Shown here in pieces: positions 1 to 14,447 of a stretch of DNA of 64,000 nt. The stretch is taken from the NCBI RefSeq assembly GCF_008831285.2, contig NC_045146.1:3190001-3254000 (forward strand), written 5' to 3'. Below the pieces are notes generated by a model. It did not search any database, was not told where the DNA came from, and worked only from the letters and a program-made list of their open reading frames with translations. Each line of letters begins with the position of its first letter. Positions within the stretch are counted from its first letter, which is position 1. Origin of the DNA: Nymphaea colorata. Lineage: Eukaryota > Streptophyta > Magnoliopsida > Nymphaeales > Nymphaeaceae. The translations under genes were made by a program, and so were the position numbers.

Positions 1-1778
<1,778 letters not shown>

Positions 1779-2521
1779 ACAAAGAGGGGTAGAGAAAGAA
1801 GCTAAATTCTTAGCTTCTAAGACGGGAGATAAAGTAAGACATCAAGTTGTTAAAATGATGAGAAATCAAATAATAAATATCTACGGATTGCACCCAACAA
1901 ATATATACCCCTCCAAAACGTATACTTTGTTGGGTGCAGAGGGCTGTGCCCTCAACTCGATCTTCTCTATGAGAGGCAGCACATTAGCCTAAACAGACAC
2001 ACGCACACACGTTTGACCTCACACATGGCCTTGTGTGAGTGGTATTTTTAAAATATATATTTTTTGTTATTTTACACAAAGAAAAACTTTTTTTTTTTCA
2101 TTTTGCCTTTTAAGTTTTTTTTTTTTAATTCGAGGGCATTTAGGTCATTTTATGCATTCCATAACCCAAACTCATAACCTTCTCTGCATGCAAATATAAG
2201 AGTTCTTTTTTCTTGTTGATATGAAGCTAAAAAAAACATGATGATAGCAGCCCCACATAATCTCTTTATACACATATTGGTTGATTTCAAACGTTTGAGT
2301 ATTTATAAGGAAGGTGTCCCTCAATCGGTTTGATACGCATTGAAAGGGTCGCATACTCTTGCTAGAGAAAAACAAAACTCCTCAAGAACCCTTTCTATCA
2401 TTTGAAAATTTCGTTGTTCGAAAAAACGTCGATGTATAAGAAGGATCAATGAATAAAGAAAAATATCATCAGACGGATATTGCAATGTTTCATTTTCATT
2501 GAAATCTAATGGTGATCCAGG
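1779..2521. other. Intergenic, no gene seen
   Basis: AT-rich sequence with T-runs near 2085-2130. Short open frames here have no recognisable domain and no gene-like composition. Confidence 0.5.
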
Positions 2522-2709
2522 CAAGGGCAGAGCCAGAATTTTTCATGAGGGGGCTGAATTAAAGTTTCTAAAATTTTGATTAAGGCCGACATATCATTTT
2601 TCAAAATTTTTATATAGAAAAATTGAAATTTTCTAAAATTTACATGTAATTTTTTTTTTTTAAAGGTGGAGCCAAGGCCCATGGGGACCCTAACTTAGCT
2701 TCGCCCCTT
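2522..2709. mobile_element. hAT-like MITE, 188 bp (family A)
   Basis: The ends are CAAGGGCAGAGCCAG and, inverted at the other side, AAGGGGCGAAGCTAAG. The flanks are GATCCAGG and GATCCAAA, an 8-bp target duplication with two mismatches. The body is AT-rich and has no coding capacity. Near-length copies occur at 17743-17931, with a fragment at 24497-24625. The termini resemble those of the autonomous hAT at 41920 (CAGGGGCGGAGG), which suggests mobilisation by a related transposase (inference). Confidence 0.75.
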
Positions 2710-3089
2710 GATCCAAATCCAAACTGTATACAAGCCCAAGTCCATCAAGCGCACATCAAATCTTAATAAGCAGTGGCGGAGATACATGGGGGCCCATGCC
2801 CGCACAGGCCATTAACAATTTAGGTGAAATGCTTAAAATTACAATGAGATAACTTGCCTACACCATGCATGGGTTGTGACTCAAATGTCCTTCAGCCAAA
2901 AAAGCCTTGCTCCTCCATTGATCATAAGGATTTCAAATTCATTTGTCATGTCTGACAATAAAAGGAATTAAAAAGATCCACACTAAGTTTAATCATTTAT
3001 CTCATTATTATTATCAATTTTGTGTTTACTTAGGAAAAACCACCCAAGCTGAAAAAACTTGTCATTCATTTAAGGGATAAAACTAGAGG
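2710..3089. other. Intergenic with a CAGTGGCGGAG-ended scrap
   Basis: Near 2768 a stretch begins CAGTGGCGGAGATACATGGG. A close relative (CGCGGAGATACATGGGGGCT) lies near 19044, so this is probably the end of another hAT-like non-autonomous repeat whose other end I could not place. Confidence 0.35.
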
Positions 3090-3535
3090 CAAACACAAGC
3101 TTAGTCGAGCCCAAGTTCGGTCTGCTTGAGCTTGGCTCGACAAAATAAAACCTCGAAATCAACTCGGCTCGATCTCGAGAATAGCTCCACGGAAGCAGCT
3201 CGAGATCGACTCGATTAAGGCTCAACAAACTCGTATGAATAGAATTGATATTCATCGTTACATGTTCAGCTCGAGCTCGACTTGATTAAGGCTCGACAAA
3301 CTTGTAAACTCGTTTGAATATAACAACTTGATTAAGGCTCGACAAACTCAATTAAGGCTCAAGCTGGACTCGGCAGTTACGTGTTGAACTCGAACTCAAC
3401 TCGATTATTTGAACGAGTCGACTCATGAACTCGAGCTCAACTCATTAAGCAAATGACTCGGCTCGAACTCGTTCATGAGCCGAGCTTGAACAAGTCGAGT
3501 TCGAGTAGCTTGACTCGTTGTTCACCCCTAGATAA
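3090..3535. repeat. CTCGAG-rich dispersed repeat, copy 1
   Basis: Degenerate repetition of CTCGAGCTCGACTCG-like words on both strands, ending GTTCACCCCTAG (inverted: CTAGGGGTGAAC). Relatives at 18180-18550 and 23345-23485 end with the similar TAGGG-TG signature. This is a dispersed plant repeat whose body is close to low-complexity palindromic sequence, not a gene. The left boundary is approximate. Confidence 0.6.
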
Positions 3536-3544
3536 AACTCATAA

Positions 3545-3670
3545 GTTTGTTTCTGTACCATTTAATTGCAGCCCGTCTACTCCCTGCTTTTGCAGGGAGC
3601 AAGTGTCATTGGTATTTGAACTAGAGACTGGCCGCCTACCATCCAAGGTTCAATTACTAATGCAATATGC
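3545..3670 (-). mobile_element. Possible degenerate tRNA-derived SINE
   Basis: On the minus strand a box A-like TAGAGCATATTGC is followed about 45 bp later by a box B-like AGTTCAAATACC. Downstream is a small hairpin word, CTCCCTGCAAAAGCAGGGAG. Spacing and order fit a tRNA-derived SINE head, but both boxes are imperfect and no target duplication was found. Confidence 0.3.
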
Positions 3671-4656
3671 TCTAGGCAGTTTCTGTAATTAAATTATGCA
3701 AAGGTACTTATTAGGACTACCAAATCATGATGAACTCCTACAATGATTTTAATAATAATAAAAAAAGATTGTCCACCAACCTAAGAAAATATCTACTATT
3801 AGAAAAAGTAAGTTTACCAAACATTTGATTCCTTAAAATTTTATTTATTATTTTACTATCACCCAGACTTAGGCCTTTTATTAAATGACCCCATGTGTCA
3901 ATGTGCCACAAATGGGAGGGTAATTACATCTAGAAGGTTCCTGACCTTGACATACCCTAGTAGATTCCATGTCTGTGTTTATGACAAGTAATTCAAGTAG
4001 GACCAACGACATCAAAACAGACATATATTTATGACATTAATTTCTATATAATTTGACAACAAAAAAAAAAGAAACTATAAGAATGTGATTTCTATGTAAA
4101 TCAACAAGAACATTTGGTTTCCTTGTCTTTAGAATGATACTATCTGTGGCATCGCAGGAACTGGAAGAACAAATTCAGCTTTAAGACATAGTTGGCAAGC
4201 CCGTGACTCGGACTCGGATCGGTAGATGATTAGTCATTGAGTAAGTGAGTTGACTTATCGACTCGATCGGGTTTTCAAAATAACCATAATGTAAATCACT
4301 GTACTGAGTCATCAGAAATGAATCTACTCGGGAGATTCTCAAGCCATCCCGCCAGTTTGCCAACTATGCTTTAAGAAGCTATAACAGGTGCTGAATAGGT
4401 GTAAAGCCTAACAATGCTATATTGTTCTATTGTTGCTTTAAAAGGGAAAAATGTGAGTTAATTGATCTTATTAAGGGCCAAATCTTGATAATAAGTAGAT
4501 TAATTTTTTTGAAACATTCTGTCTCAAAAAAAACTAATAACTCCTTAGTGGAAAAAAATACGGTTCAAATTTCTACTTTTTAAAACGATAGAGGATCTTA
4601 TTTGGCAATTAATGGCAACATAATGAGGCCGCTTTTGTCTTAAGAGTGAGTGCCAC
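3671..4656. other. Intergenic, no gene seen
   Basis: AT-rich DNA with no supported gene, RNA or clear repeat. The open frame on the minus strand at 4181-4363 has no recognisable features. Confidence 0.5.
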
Positions 4657-4956
4657 CATAGTTACAGAAAAAAGAGTTTTTTTTTTTAAAAAAGCAAAAA
4701 ACTGGCCGTTTAAAACTAAAAAAAATGTGTTTTCAGTTTTTTAAATGTTAAACAGTTTTTTTTTTCATTTTCTATTTTTTATTTGTTTCAAATGTACTTA
4801 TCTTGATGTTTGTATTCTTAGTTTCTCACTTATTTTATTTTTTCTCATTTTTATTTTTTTAAAATTTATTGTAATTTTTTTATTGTTTTAAACTTACCAA
4901 ATTATATGCAAGGTAAACCTCACTGTTAAAACTCAGAAACGTTATTTGTAACTATG
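4657..4956. mobile_element. AT-rich MITE, 300 bp (family B)
   Basis: The terminal inverted repeats begin CATAGTTACA on both sides (inner bases G or A, then A). The interior is dominated by T-runs and has no coding capacity. An inverted relative lies at 29080-29440, sharing the end GCATAG-TA-AAATAACGTTTC. Degraded relatives are at 29895-30235 and 19488-19735. No convincing target duplication was found, so the superfamily is unassigned. Confidence 0.65.
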
Positions 4957-6044
4957 CTTAAGGCATTTCACACTAACAAATACTATTATGACAAAACCAC
5001 AGTTCAAGTGCATTTACCCGGCATTTACTTTAAAGAGTCGTAGACCTTACTTCATCATCCGCTAACCTAATCTGAGTCCGAACAGGTTTGCTTAGAGCAA
5101 TAAATGTACAAGGATGATAACTAGAGGATTCATTGCAGTTAGGCACCAAATCCCAAGACCCTCTTTAATGCTTTCTGAATTTATAAAGGCAATAATGACA
5201 AGTTTGTATTAACAAGACCCACCAACTACTTTCTTAAATAATGACCAATAACTAAATAAATAAGGACAGAGAAAATTTATTATATTTCATGCAGGCTTCG
5301 AATGAATAATACCCTAAGAATATGATCACGAAAACATATACTCTACCTAATGCAATCTAACAATGGTGCCCTCGATTTAATAAAAAGTACAAATATGCAG
5401 TAACAAGTGAACCTTGAAGCAGACTTAGCTATGCTAAAAAAATGTAAGTAATAAATGCGCTACTGATCTGGCGCCATCGGCAGCTTGTTAAAATAGTAAT
5501 TTCCTTTTCTTGAGCGAGAGAGTAGGATTACATGAGAAGGGGTTTAGGATCTTTTTGAATTGCAGAAAGGCCAAGATTGTTTTTTAAATACATATTTATA
5601 TTTAATATATAAATATCATATATATTAAAATAAAAATATATAAAAATGTAGGAAATATAATTTTATCATATATATTAAATAAAAGTATATAAATATGGAT
5701 GTATTATGTGGATGAGGAGCATAAGGGTAAAATGCTGGCTTACCTAGAGCCATCATTTAATTCCAGCACCAAAATCAAGGTAGGCATTAAAAAGGGGAGT
5801 GGCCGGCAACTGAAGGTAGCAATGCCAGGAAGGGTGGATGCCACGGCACGCCTTTGAGACTTTGACGAAATAATTGGTTCATCTCTGTTTCTGGCCTTCC
5901 TTCTCTTTATTATTTGATTTGATTTGTATCGTTGCATAGCTTCATCCTCTTGCTCTCTTTTAATAGCCTTAATATACCCTTGACTAGCAAATTAATGGCT
6001 CTAGTACATGTAGAATAGCAAGAAATGTGATATAAGAGCCAAAA
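4957..6044. other. Intergenic, no gene seen
   Basis: AT-rich sequence, including a very AT-rich patch at about 5580-5690. The minus-strand frame at 5740-5937 has no family signature. Confidence 0.5.
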
Positions 6045-6045
6045 A

Positions 6046-6087
<42 letters not shown>
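6045..6087. repeat. (CT)n(TA)n compound microsatellite
   Basis: About 24 bp of CT followed by about 20 bp of TA, in the same order as the other compound arrays of the window. Confidence 0.95.
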
Positions 6088-6636
6088 CACACAGTTTGGC
6101 TTTTATGGAGATTACACTCAAAAGATTAATATCTTCTAAAGGATGAAAGATTGAAAAAAAAGTAGATAGTTTTCTAAAGTGAAACCCATTCCTTTTTGCC
6201 TGTTTCATGAAAAAACAGTTTGACTTTATATTTCTAATTTAAGTTTTATTACTTGATCTTGCCCCGATGATTCCTATCAAATCAGATAAACGAAGGTATA
6301 TATATGTATATACGGTTTGAACTTGTATGGGAAAATAATAGCATCTAGAGAGGCTTGACTGCACATGGGTTTTGGGTACGGGTGAATTAGGGCCTACCCA
6401 TTTTGTCTCTTGGTCCAACATCTGTCTATCTGCCGTCATGTTGTGTTCTTGGTGGGGCATCCGTAGGGTTTAACGTGTCCAGGTAAATGTTCCTTCATGT
6501 GCTACCAGATGGCCCAAGGGGCCCTTCTCTTGGTGACAAACACCCTGATCCCATTAATATTCAGCTCAGAACAAGCACAGCCTCCACTTATCATGTCCTT
6601 CTGCTGCTTTTCCAGATAATTATTCACATTACATCT

Positions 6637-6639
<3 letters not shown>

Positions 6640-6688
<49 letters not shown>
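6640..6688. repeat. (TA)n microsatellite
   Basis: About 48 bp of uninterrupted TA. The open frames that cross it in both directions are artefacts of the repeat. Confidence 0.95.
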
Positions 6689-6691
<3 letters not shown>

Positions 6692-7555
6692 GCCAGACCC
6701 ATCTAGCAAGGGATTGCCTTTAACCGGGCCAACCTGATCTGGGTGGGCCAGTTTCTAGATATGGCCTGCGGGTCCCAAAATTATTCACTTTTAAGACAAG
6801 GTGAGCCAAACCCAGTAGGCCAAGAGAGTTCATGTTTAAGTAGAGGCTGTTTAGGAATAGTAACAGTATATAAAGATTCACGAAATATTTTTTAAAGTAT
6901 CCAATGAATCTAACTATTTTTTGGACTAGATGCATGACACAGTATCATAATATAACATTAGCTTTTACCATTTTCACCTACCAGTTACTGCTTAGTTGGA
7001 TTCGGTTGTACTCTATGAAGAACTGAATCTCAATTCTCCCATGCAAAGGGATTTGAATATCTGTCTGATACAGTTAAACCTCAGATTAAATAAGATAGTT
7101 TTATATCATGTTCATTCCTTTGTAAATTGGAGTAGAACCTTCCTAGTGACCTATCTAATTGGATTTCCAATTTGGATTGAAAACCCAGGTATGATTGGTG
7201 CACCTTGAGTTCCGTAAATGCTTCCTGCCTCAAAGAGATCCATTGATTTCCTCATTTCCTGGATCTCACATCAGACTGCCTTAACGTCCCTGAAATTTGA
7301 GACAGTCGAGACCATATATTATGGATCTTGAGCCTTTGCAGGCAGGTTTTGCTTTGGCGTTCGAGTCTCTTATGGGACACATGCCAGATTGGACAAAGTT
7401 GATTCCACCAAGTTATTCAGATCTACTGATAGTTTATGGTGCATCAACAATTTATGTGCTTTTAGTGATAAATTTTTAATTTTTAATCATCCAACAATAT
7501 CTGAATCTGGAACATTTGAATGCAACCCCAATTTAGTCTGTTTCTCAACAAATAG

Positions 7556-7556
<1 letters not shown>
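6689..7556. other. Intergenic, no gene seen
   Basis: About 6690-6800 is rich in GGGCC-type words resembling dispersed low-complexity repeats. Two short plus-strand frames at 6996-7208 and 7297-7479 are unrecognised and have no supporting signals. Confidence 0.45.
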
Positions 7557-7649
<93 letters not shown>

Positions 7650-7667
7650 TATACACACACACACACA
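7557..7667. repeat. (CT)n(TA)n(CA)n compound microsatellite
   Basis: About 30 bp of CT, about 60 bp of TA, then a short CA tract, without interruption apart from a GA step. The repetitive open frames over it are artefacts. Confidence 0.97.
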
Positions 7668-9469
7668 TGCGTGTGTTTGGTTGCAGGTCGCATCAAATAT
7701 CTAATATAAGCCCTACCCATTGACAGCCCTAGCATTTAAGACGAGGCCCCAGATAAAGCTCAGGAGATAAGGTTAAACAATGACCACGCATCTCTCTGCA
7801 TTAAACACAGAATCTCTATACCATCGTATTTATTTGATTATGTTGGACCATTTTTTTGTTCAGGGTTCCAACTTTGTCTGTTCATCAGAATCTGGCTCTT
7901 CATTTACATAGCTTATCTGTCTGATCCATTTGCGCTCTTCTTGTCTTCTGTCACTGAACATTTTCCTTTTTTTATCGGTTTCTAAGATACACTATGAAAA
8001 GATTAATGCCCAAGAAATAGTAACCACATTGTCAGGCTTTTGTTGGCGAAACCATTAATTGTGTGATCTTGGTAAACTTAATTCTTATTAAATCTAATCA
8101 TGTTGGAGAATAATCAAGGCACATGATCATTAATTATTTATTCTAAAGATACTGCTCAGTGAACATATTTTCATAAAATCCGTCATAAATGTTCATCATT
8201 TGCCGTCTAGTCACCTTTGGCTCGTAATTGGCTTTCAGAAAATTCAGTGGTTGCAAATAAATAAAGCCTTGCATGGGGAGTACGCACGATTATAAGCTTC
8301 CATCAATGTATGGACACCTTAAAACGCTGTTTAAGTATCATAATTAAGCTGAATATGCAGTGACCTAGCAATCTCTAAGACATGGGTACTTGGCGCAGGC
8401 AACAAACACACACACACACACACACACAAAACTAACATAACTAAGTGGCCGTGTGGTATAAGTGCTTATGTGCATCCCTTAGCACCAAGAACATGATAGC
8501 GATAAGTGGCACAGACCTTCTTCTTATAAAGGAGAATATAGCAAAAGTAAAGCATTTCTTTTCTTAATTAAACCTCAAGAAACTGTTGGCGTATGAACTT
8601 AGCTCAACAACAAATCATTAAGGGTACATACAATAAAAAAATATATTAGTATCATGATATCATCACGCTGTCAAAACAAGTGGCTAGGTGTTACTTTGTT
8701 ATTGCCAAGGCATAGGACCATAAACATGTTTGCACCAGATCCATGCAACTGAAGTGAGGCAATCTATTTAAAATTTTTGTATTACCATACCCACTATTGC
8801 TCACAATAGATTGAGCAAGCCATGGATGTTAAATGGCTTTTCATGTTTCCACTCTATAAGTATCAGTTTGTGCTTAATAAGCAAAGTTATTGATTAGATG
8901 CCTAAGATCGACGAGGTACATCAAGGGGCTGCCTCACTTCTTTTAAAAGGGTCTAGATTTGGGATTTCACCCCCGACTGATTTGAATAAAAGGTATTAGC
9001 CTCGTCTTTCAGATTTTATGGGCGTTCAAATTAATGACAGAAGTTAAGTTAATTCATTATTGAAGTAGGCAACAGACACTATTGCATCGGACACACACAG
9101 ATTGATGTTTTTCGTTAATGGAAACCGATTGATATGGCAAAGAACAATTTCTCACAGTCGGCCGTTTCAGTGTTTCTAGTGAGGCAATTCTTATGGTTTT
9201 CTCTTTTACTTTTTGAATCCATTCTTTCTTTTTCTTTCCGCTTTATATATTAGTGGTAGATAAAGTAGTAGTTACTTTCCTTTGTATTATTATCATTGAG
9301 TGGCATGAAACTTCACTCAGAAGTTCGGAAACTATAACGCCCATGCCCAGTGCTGTTGGTACAGTCTAGGACCACTTTGCTCACACATATGAGAGAGAGA
9401 GAGAGAGAGATGAGAAAAAAAGAAAGGACAAAAAACAACTTCACCATTACTCATTAATACCATCAAGAT
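7668..9469. other. Intergenic, no gene seen
   Basis: AT-rich single-copy-looking DNA with a (CA)n at 8407-8428 and a (GA)n at about 9391-9410. No supported coding exon was found. Confidence 0.45.
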
Positions 9470-9550
9470 AGCACTTTTCAAGAATCGAACTGAAGATTTG
9501 ACTACAACAGGCTATCCAACCCCACCAGTTGCTCTATCTATCAATTGAAG
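9470..9550 (-). mobile_element. Possible tRNA-derived SINE head
   Basis: The minus strand reads TAGAGCAACTGGTGG (box A-like) and, about 40 bp on, CAGTTCGATTCTTG (box B-like). This is the usual order and spacing for a tRNA-derived SINE promoter. It is flanked on the 5' side by a (GA)n at about 9549-9568. The full element and its duplications could not be delimited. Confidence 0.35.
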
Positions 9551-9849
9551 AGAGAGAGAGAGAGAGAGAATATGAACAAACAAAGGCACAGCTATCATAC
9601 ATGAACCGGGAGCAATTATAAGATGCATTACAACTTTATCATTTTAATCTTCGAGTCAAAGGAAAAAAAAAAAAGATCCTTGCAAAATTAATGATCTCAT
9701 GTGACGCATCGCTATCGACATTATAAACAATTGAAACACAGGAGAGTGAAAACTTCACAAGTTGAGGAGAAAAACAAATGGAAAGGGAGCCAAAAAAAGT
9801 TTAAGACTTAATTTCTTAGCATGTAGTTTGAGAAAAGAAATCTTAGAGT

Positions 9850-10103
9850 GTCTCGGAATTCTTAAGGTGCAGGGAACATAACCGCTCATTTTATATTAAT
9901 AATATTGTAATGTACAACTCCCATGAAAATTAGATTTCCGGCACTAGAAGCTCAGCTCAAATTGTTTTTTGAACAAGTCGCCTCACTATAAGCTTTCTGC
10001 ATCCTTTCCAGAAGCGTCTACATGCACCATAATAATGCCTTTGGCCGCAGGTTGCATAAAATGATGGTTGTCTGCATCACTACAGCTAACTACAAATAAC
10101 CCT
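9850..10103 (-). other. Candidate terminal exon and 3' UTR of the trihelix gene
   Basis: On the minus strand a good acceptor, TTTTCCATTGCAG, ends at 10104. The following bases, joined to the candidate donor at 14448, would add a few codons and stop at TAG 10090-10092. Downstream are AATATA/AATAAT-like words near 9890-9905 that could serve as poly(A) signals. This is inferred from splice-site sequence only, and transcripts would decide. Confidence 0.25.
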
Positions 10104-13100
10104 CTGCAATGGAAAACATATGACGACATTAAAATCCGACAATCGTAAAAAACTAGAGAATAACATCAAACTGAATAGCGGTCCTCAGTTAATACTGCAA
10201 CTAATACATAAATTAAAGCAGATATGTTAGCATTTGAAATAAGATCAGGACAACAGATTTCTGTCAAACACACAAGATCAATGACATTAATCACAAAAAT
10301 AGCAGCATATATGCATCTTCCAACAGGAGGCTCCCACCAAGCAATAGCAAATAAAGAGGCACTTGAACGCAGTCAGAAAAGCTACAGGCATTAAAAGAAC
10401 GAAACATGCTTTAAGTTTCAACAAACCTAGCAATTTTTATGTAAATAAAATTCAACAGCATCAGAAATACAAAAGGAAAAATAACGACTATTTTTCATGT
10501 CATGATGGAAAACTTAAGAATAAAAACTCAAAACTCCTGGAGGAAAAGGAACAACTGAGTTGATGCAATGCAAGTTCCCTCGGGCTTCTCCTGCTTCTCC
10601 CAGGAGCACAGGTTTCACACAGAGACAGCAGACGAGAATTAAACGACATATTATACACAATAGCAGACATTTGACTAATGGTAGCACTCTAAAATCCAGC
10701 AGGATGTCAGAGTTGCAGATGTTACTAGACATGCATTTGTTCTAATGGCACATCAGCAATGTAACAGAGATGACTTGTAAAAGGGTGGGGTATCAGTATC
10801 AACACGACCTGACATGGGTACAGGCATGGGTGCGGCTTTAATCATGATGGGAGCGGTCAATGCACCTCAGGCTGAATCCATCAACTTTTTGAACTTGGTC
10901 AATTTTGACTGAATCCATAATTGTCCAAAACTATAAAACAAAAATCGTGTTATCGTGAGCTGTCTTTTATGAGATTTCATAGTGAGTTCCATCCATCTTG
11001 TGTCCTCATGCACTCGCAACATTGACATTTGTTGATTTATCGGCTTAAGCAAGCTACAATATGAAAATAAATTCTACCTACATTGACAAGCGGAGGCCTG
11101 GTCAAGCTCACAAGTGGCAAAGTTGCTTACAACAATCAAAGTCAGAACTATGGAACCTGGAACCATGATTAAGATTTAAACTGTAAAAACATGAGATTTA
11201 AGCTGTAAAAACACGAACCTGAAGTCATATTTAAAAGCCTATATCAATTGATAGACGTATTTAACGAACTAGACAGAAAACACAAAACTTCTTTGGAAGT
11301 CCCAAATTCCTAAACCTTTGTTTTCTAAAAAAAAAAGGACAAAACAGAAGGTGAGATTCCCATTTCTACAGATGAGAGCAAGATGAGAAGGTCAACCAAC
11401 AACATGGCATTTCTCTTGTCTGGGACAAGCATCTGAAGGAAATAAGAATCACCAAACAATTCCCTTTTCCCTAAATAATCAACTTTAGGTCTTCAAAGGT
11501 CAGCCTCTCTCTCTCTCCCTTTCTCTCCCCTCTGCCTGCCACCCACCCACACAATTGGCATAAATTTTTTAAACTTGATAAGCCTGTTAAAATTTTCTTT
11601 TCACAAAATTGTTGGACGTATATCTCTTTCAGCACCAATTCGTTGCCAATATCCACACTTTTCTACCAAGAGAAGAACCGCTGGCGGTGGTTGTAAGTAG
11701 ATATAAGGTTTTCTGTAGTCCATTCAACCCCATGGGTTCATAAGCCTGTTCCAGTTAGCAGCATCAGAACTTAGTACAGATGAGGCATGTGCTTAGAAGA
11801 AGGTGTGTAGCCTATAGATCTATTTTGTCCAGAATCTGCAAGCTCCAGCTTCATATGGACAGACATTGTTTGCTGCGGTAGTATACTTATTTTTCTGAAG
11901 GTTGTATCATCTTCATTTAATTATAAAGCTCAATTCATACCTCATACTTCATCTGGTAAAATTAAATTTTGGAGAACCAGCCTGAAGAAATCAGTCTCCT
12001 TTGGTTTGGAGTTTTGGGCTTTCATCCCTTCATTCTTCATGACACTAGCACTCTCTTGGTGTCTATGCCTTCAGACCAAACAATCTCAATTTTACAAATA
12101 TCTTTACTTGCAGACTTGAGAATGACCAGAATTCCAGCTATCCCACATCTATGAACATACCTTGATGTTGCTATCCAAGAAAGGGCAAGTGGCACTTGTG
12201 AGGTAACATCCAGTTAGAATTGAACATGCTCTGGATACATTATCTTGATGTTTAAACAGGCCTATGGAAAATAACGCAACCCCAATATCCTAGATGAATA
12301 ATGCAACACAGCCAAACAGGGAGATTCTGCTAAATGACAAGAATTGAAGCAAGGTTTCAGGTCAAACGAGAGATCAATGCAGAAATAAAGGACACATAAA
12401 TTGTTCAGCCACTTCAACCAACATGAAGATCCTCCAGTTTCTCAATATCAGGCAGCTCAAACAAGTCCAAATAACTTAATCATTGACAATAGATCAACAC
12501 GATTTCCATATGTTTGCTCACATTTATAACTTCAAAAGTACGAATCTGCTTGAATTATAATCCAACATGGATCCACAAGTGCATATTGATAGACTGACGT
12601 AGTTTGGGAGAAGCTATGATTTGACATGGGGTTGTAATGTCAAACTTGGAAGCAATTTACTGCCTGAAAACACACCTAAGGGAAAGAAAAGAATGGTTTT
12701 TATCTTATGTTCTACAATGAGAACTAACACAAAGTTCTAGGTACAAAAATGGCTGAGACAGCCTATAAAGTAAAGGACAAGTTAATTTGAAAACTTCACA
12801 AAGTAAAAGCAGACTAGAATAGCCTTGTTTAAAGAATCTTATCGAAAGCCTGTTGAAGGAAGAAAACTATTACAGAATTACTCTTACCTGCACAAGTGAA
12901 TTTGGAGATAGGCCAAAGTGCCTATCGGAACTATTGGCAATAAAGCAAAATAGCATGCCTCTCTTTCCTAATGAAACTGCCAACAGTATAAGAAAGAAAT
13001 GAAGCTATTGCCACCTAAAACAGAAATGTACACAAGTAATCACTGCGTTATTTTTAGTGCTTTGCTCTAAAAGAAGTTATTGAAATCTGTCATCAGCATC

Positions 13101-14447
13101 ATTCATCAGAATATTTTACATGCTAATATGGTTAAATGGAAGCTACAATTTTCTCTGGCGTTTCACCACAAATCACCGTTTCCATCCTCAGCAATTATCG
13201 GTAAAATATCATTTATTAGAACAACAAAAGTCTAGCAGCTACAGCTACTTAACTAAAGATTGCAAATTCCAAACACTAGAAAGCCAATTCATTCCATGAC
13301 AAAAGAGGAGTATGATAATAAGAACATCAACTGGTGACGTACACAGTGGCCATATCAAAGTCAGGGTTGACTGTTATGCTAAGCAAAGGTAGTACTCTGA
13401 GAGAACAGAAGTTTGGTTCCAAACACACGGAAAGAAACTAAAGACTTAAACCCATTGAATGATAGCAATCATCAAATGTCACAACAGACCGTCTAACATC
13501 GAGTGCTCAATCAAGTCAATTATGAAGCAAGAAGCTGAATGGCCAAAAATTGTAGGGGTATCCCAAATACATTGCTTAATAGGCAACTCACACCATGGCA
13601 CACCTGATTAACAATTAACAAATATCAGAGACACGCTTCAACTTAAATGTGAATAAAGTGGTGCCAACTACAAAAATAGAGAAATAAATCATTCTTCGTT
13701 TCTAAGGCCTGTAAGCATCTACATAACTCTCCACTCAATGAAAGAACTTGAACCTCTAGCAATACAAATCATAATGCGATCAAACCAGACCTCCGAAGAC
13801 CACTCTTAGGATGGGCCCTCATCAAACCTGACCCTCAGATCTATAACCCAGGGGAATCAAACAATCCCTTTGAGTTTGCCAGCTATTTTCATATCCTAGT
13901 TCAGGAATGCTGGATGGACCAAATTGGCAGCCATGCATACATGAACTAGCTATCAACATCAAAACTAGGTACTAGAATTTCAAGACTTAACTAGTAATCT
14001 GTAATACAAACAAGAACAAGCAGAAGGCCTCTTGATGGCAAAAGCCCAATTAGCCCAAACAATGGAAAGCAATCTCTCTCTCTCTCTCTCTCTCTCCCTC
14101 CCCCAAGCGTGCGAGCGTGTGGTATTTATGTGTTGGGAAACAAAACAAGTGGGGACATAAAATATAAAACCAAAAGATCGTAACAGAGGCAAGGAGCAGA
14201 ATAAAAGAAATACCCCTTTTTCCCATCAATCTATCCTCTAGTGACAGAATTCATGACCAGCACAATGATTCCATCAAGTTTTCACTTCTTCCGGAAAGAG
14301 AGCAGCAAACTCAATTAAAACAGTGACATGATGACAACATAAAACTGATGCTTATGATGGCAGAAGGATTGGCATCATCAAGAACCCAAAACTAACAGTT
14401 TAGAAGAAACAAAGAGGTAAAGAAATAGGAGAAATTAAATTATTCAC
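10104..14447 (-). other. Candidate 4.3-kb intron (or plain 3' flank) of the trihelix gene
   Basis: The trihelix frame ends in GCAGGTGAATAA, which is also a good splice donor (CAG then GTGAAT, intron starting at 14447). A matching acceptor is at 10104. If used, splicing removes only the final Gly-Glu and replaces it with a similarly short tail. The 4.3 kb between has no coding signal that I can support; it holds (CT)n at 11506-11525 and 14072-14096. If the donor is not used, this is simply the downstream flank. Confidence 0.25.

Noticed and set aside
7389-7735. Long frames over the microsatellite at 7557
   Set aside because: Ile-Tyr and Arg-Glu runs are translations of TA and GA repeats. The same applies to frames at 1594, 6487, 6502 and 32858.
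9470-9550. A functional tRNA gene
   Set aside because: Box A and B resemblances are present, but I could not fold a cloverleaf with paired acceptor arms. A SINE head is more likely.
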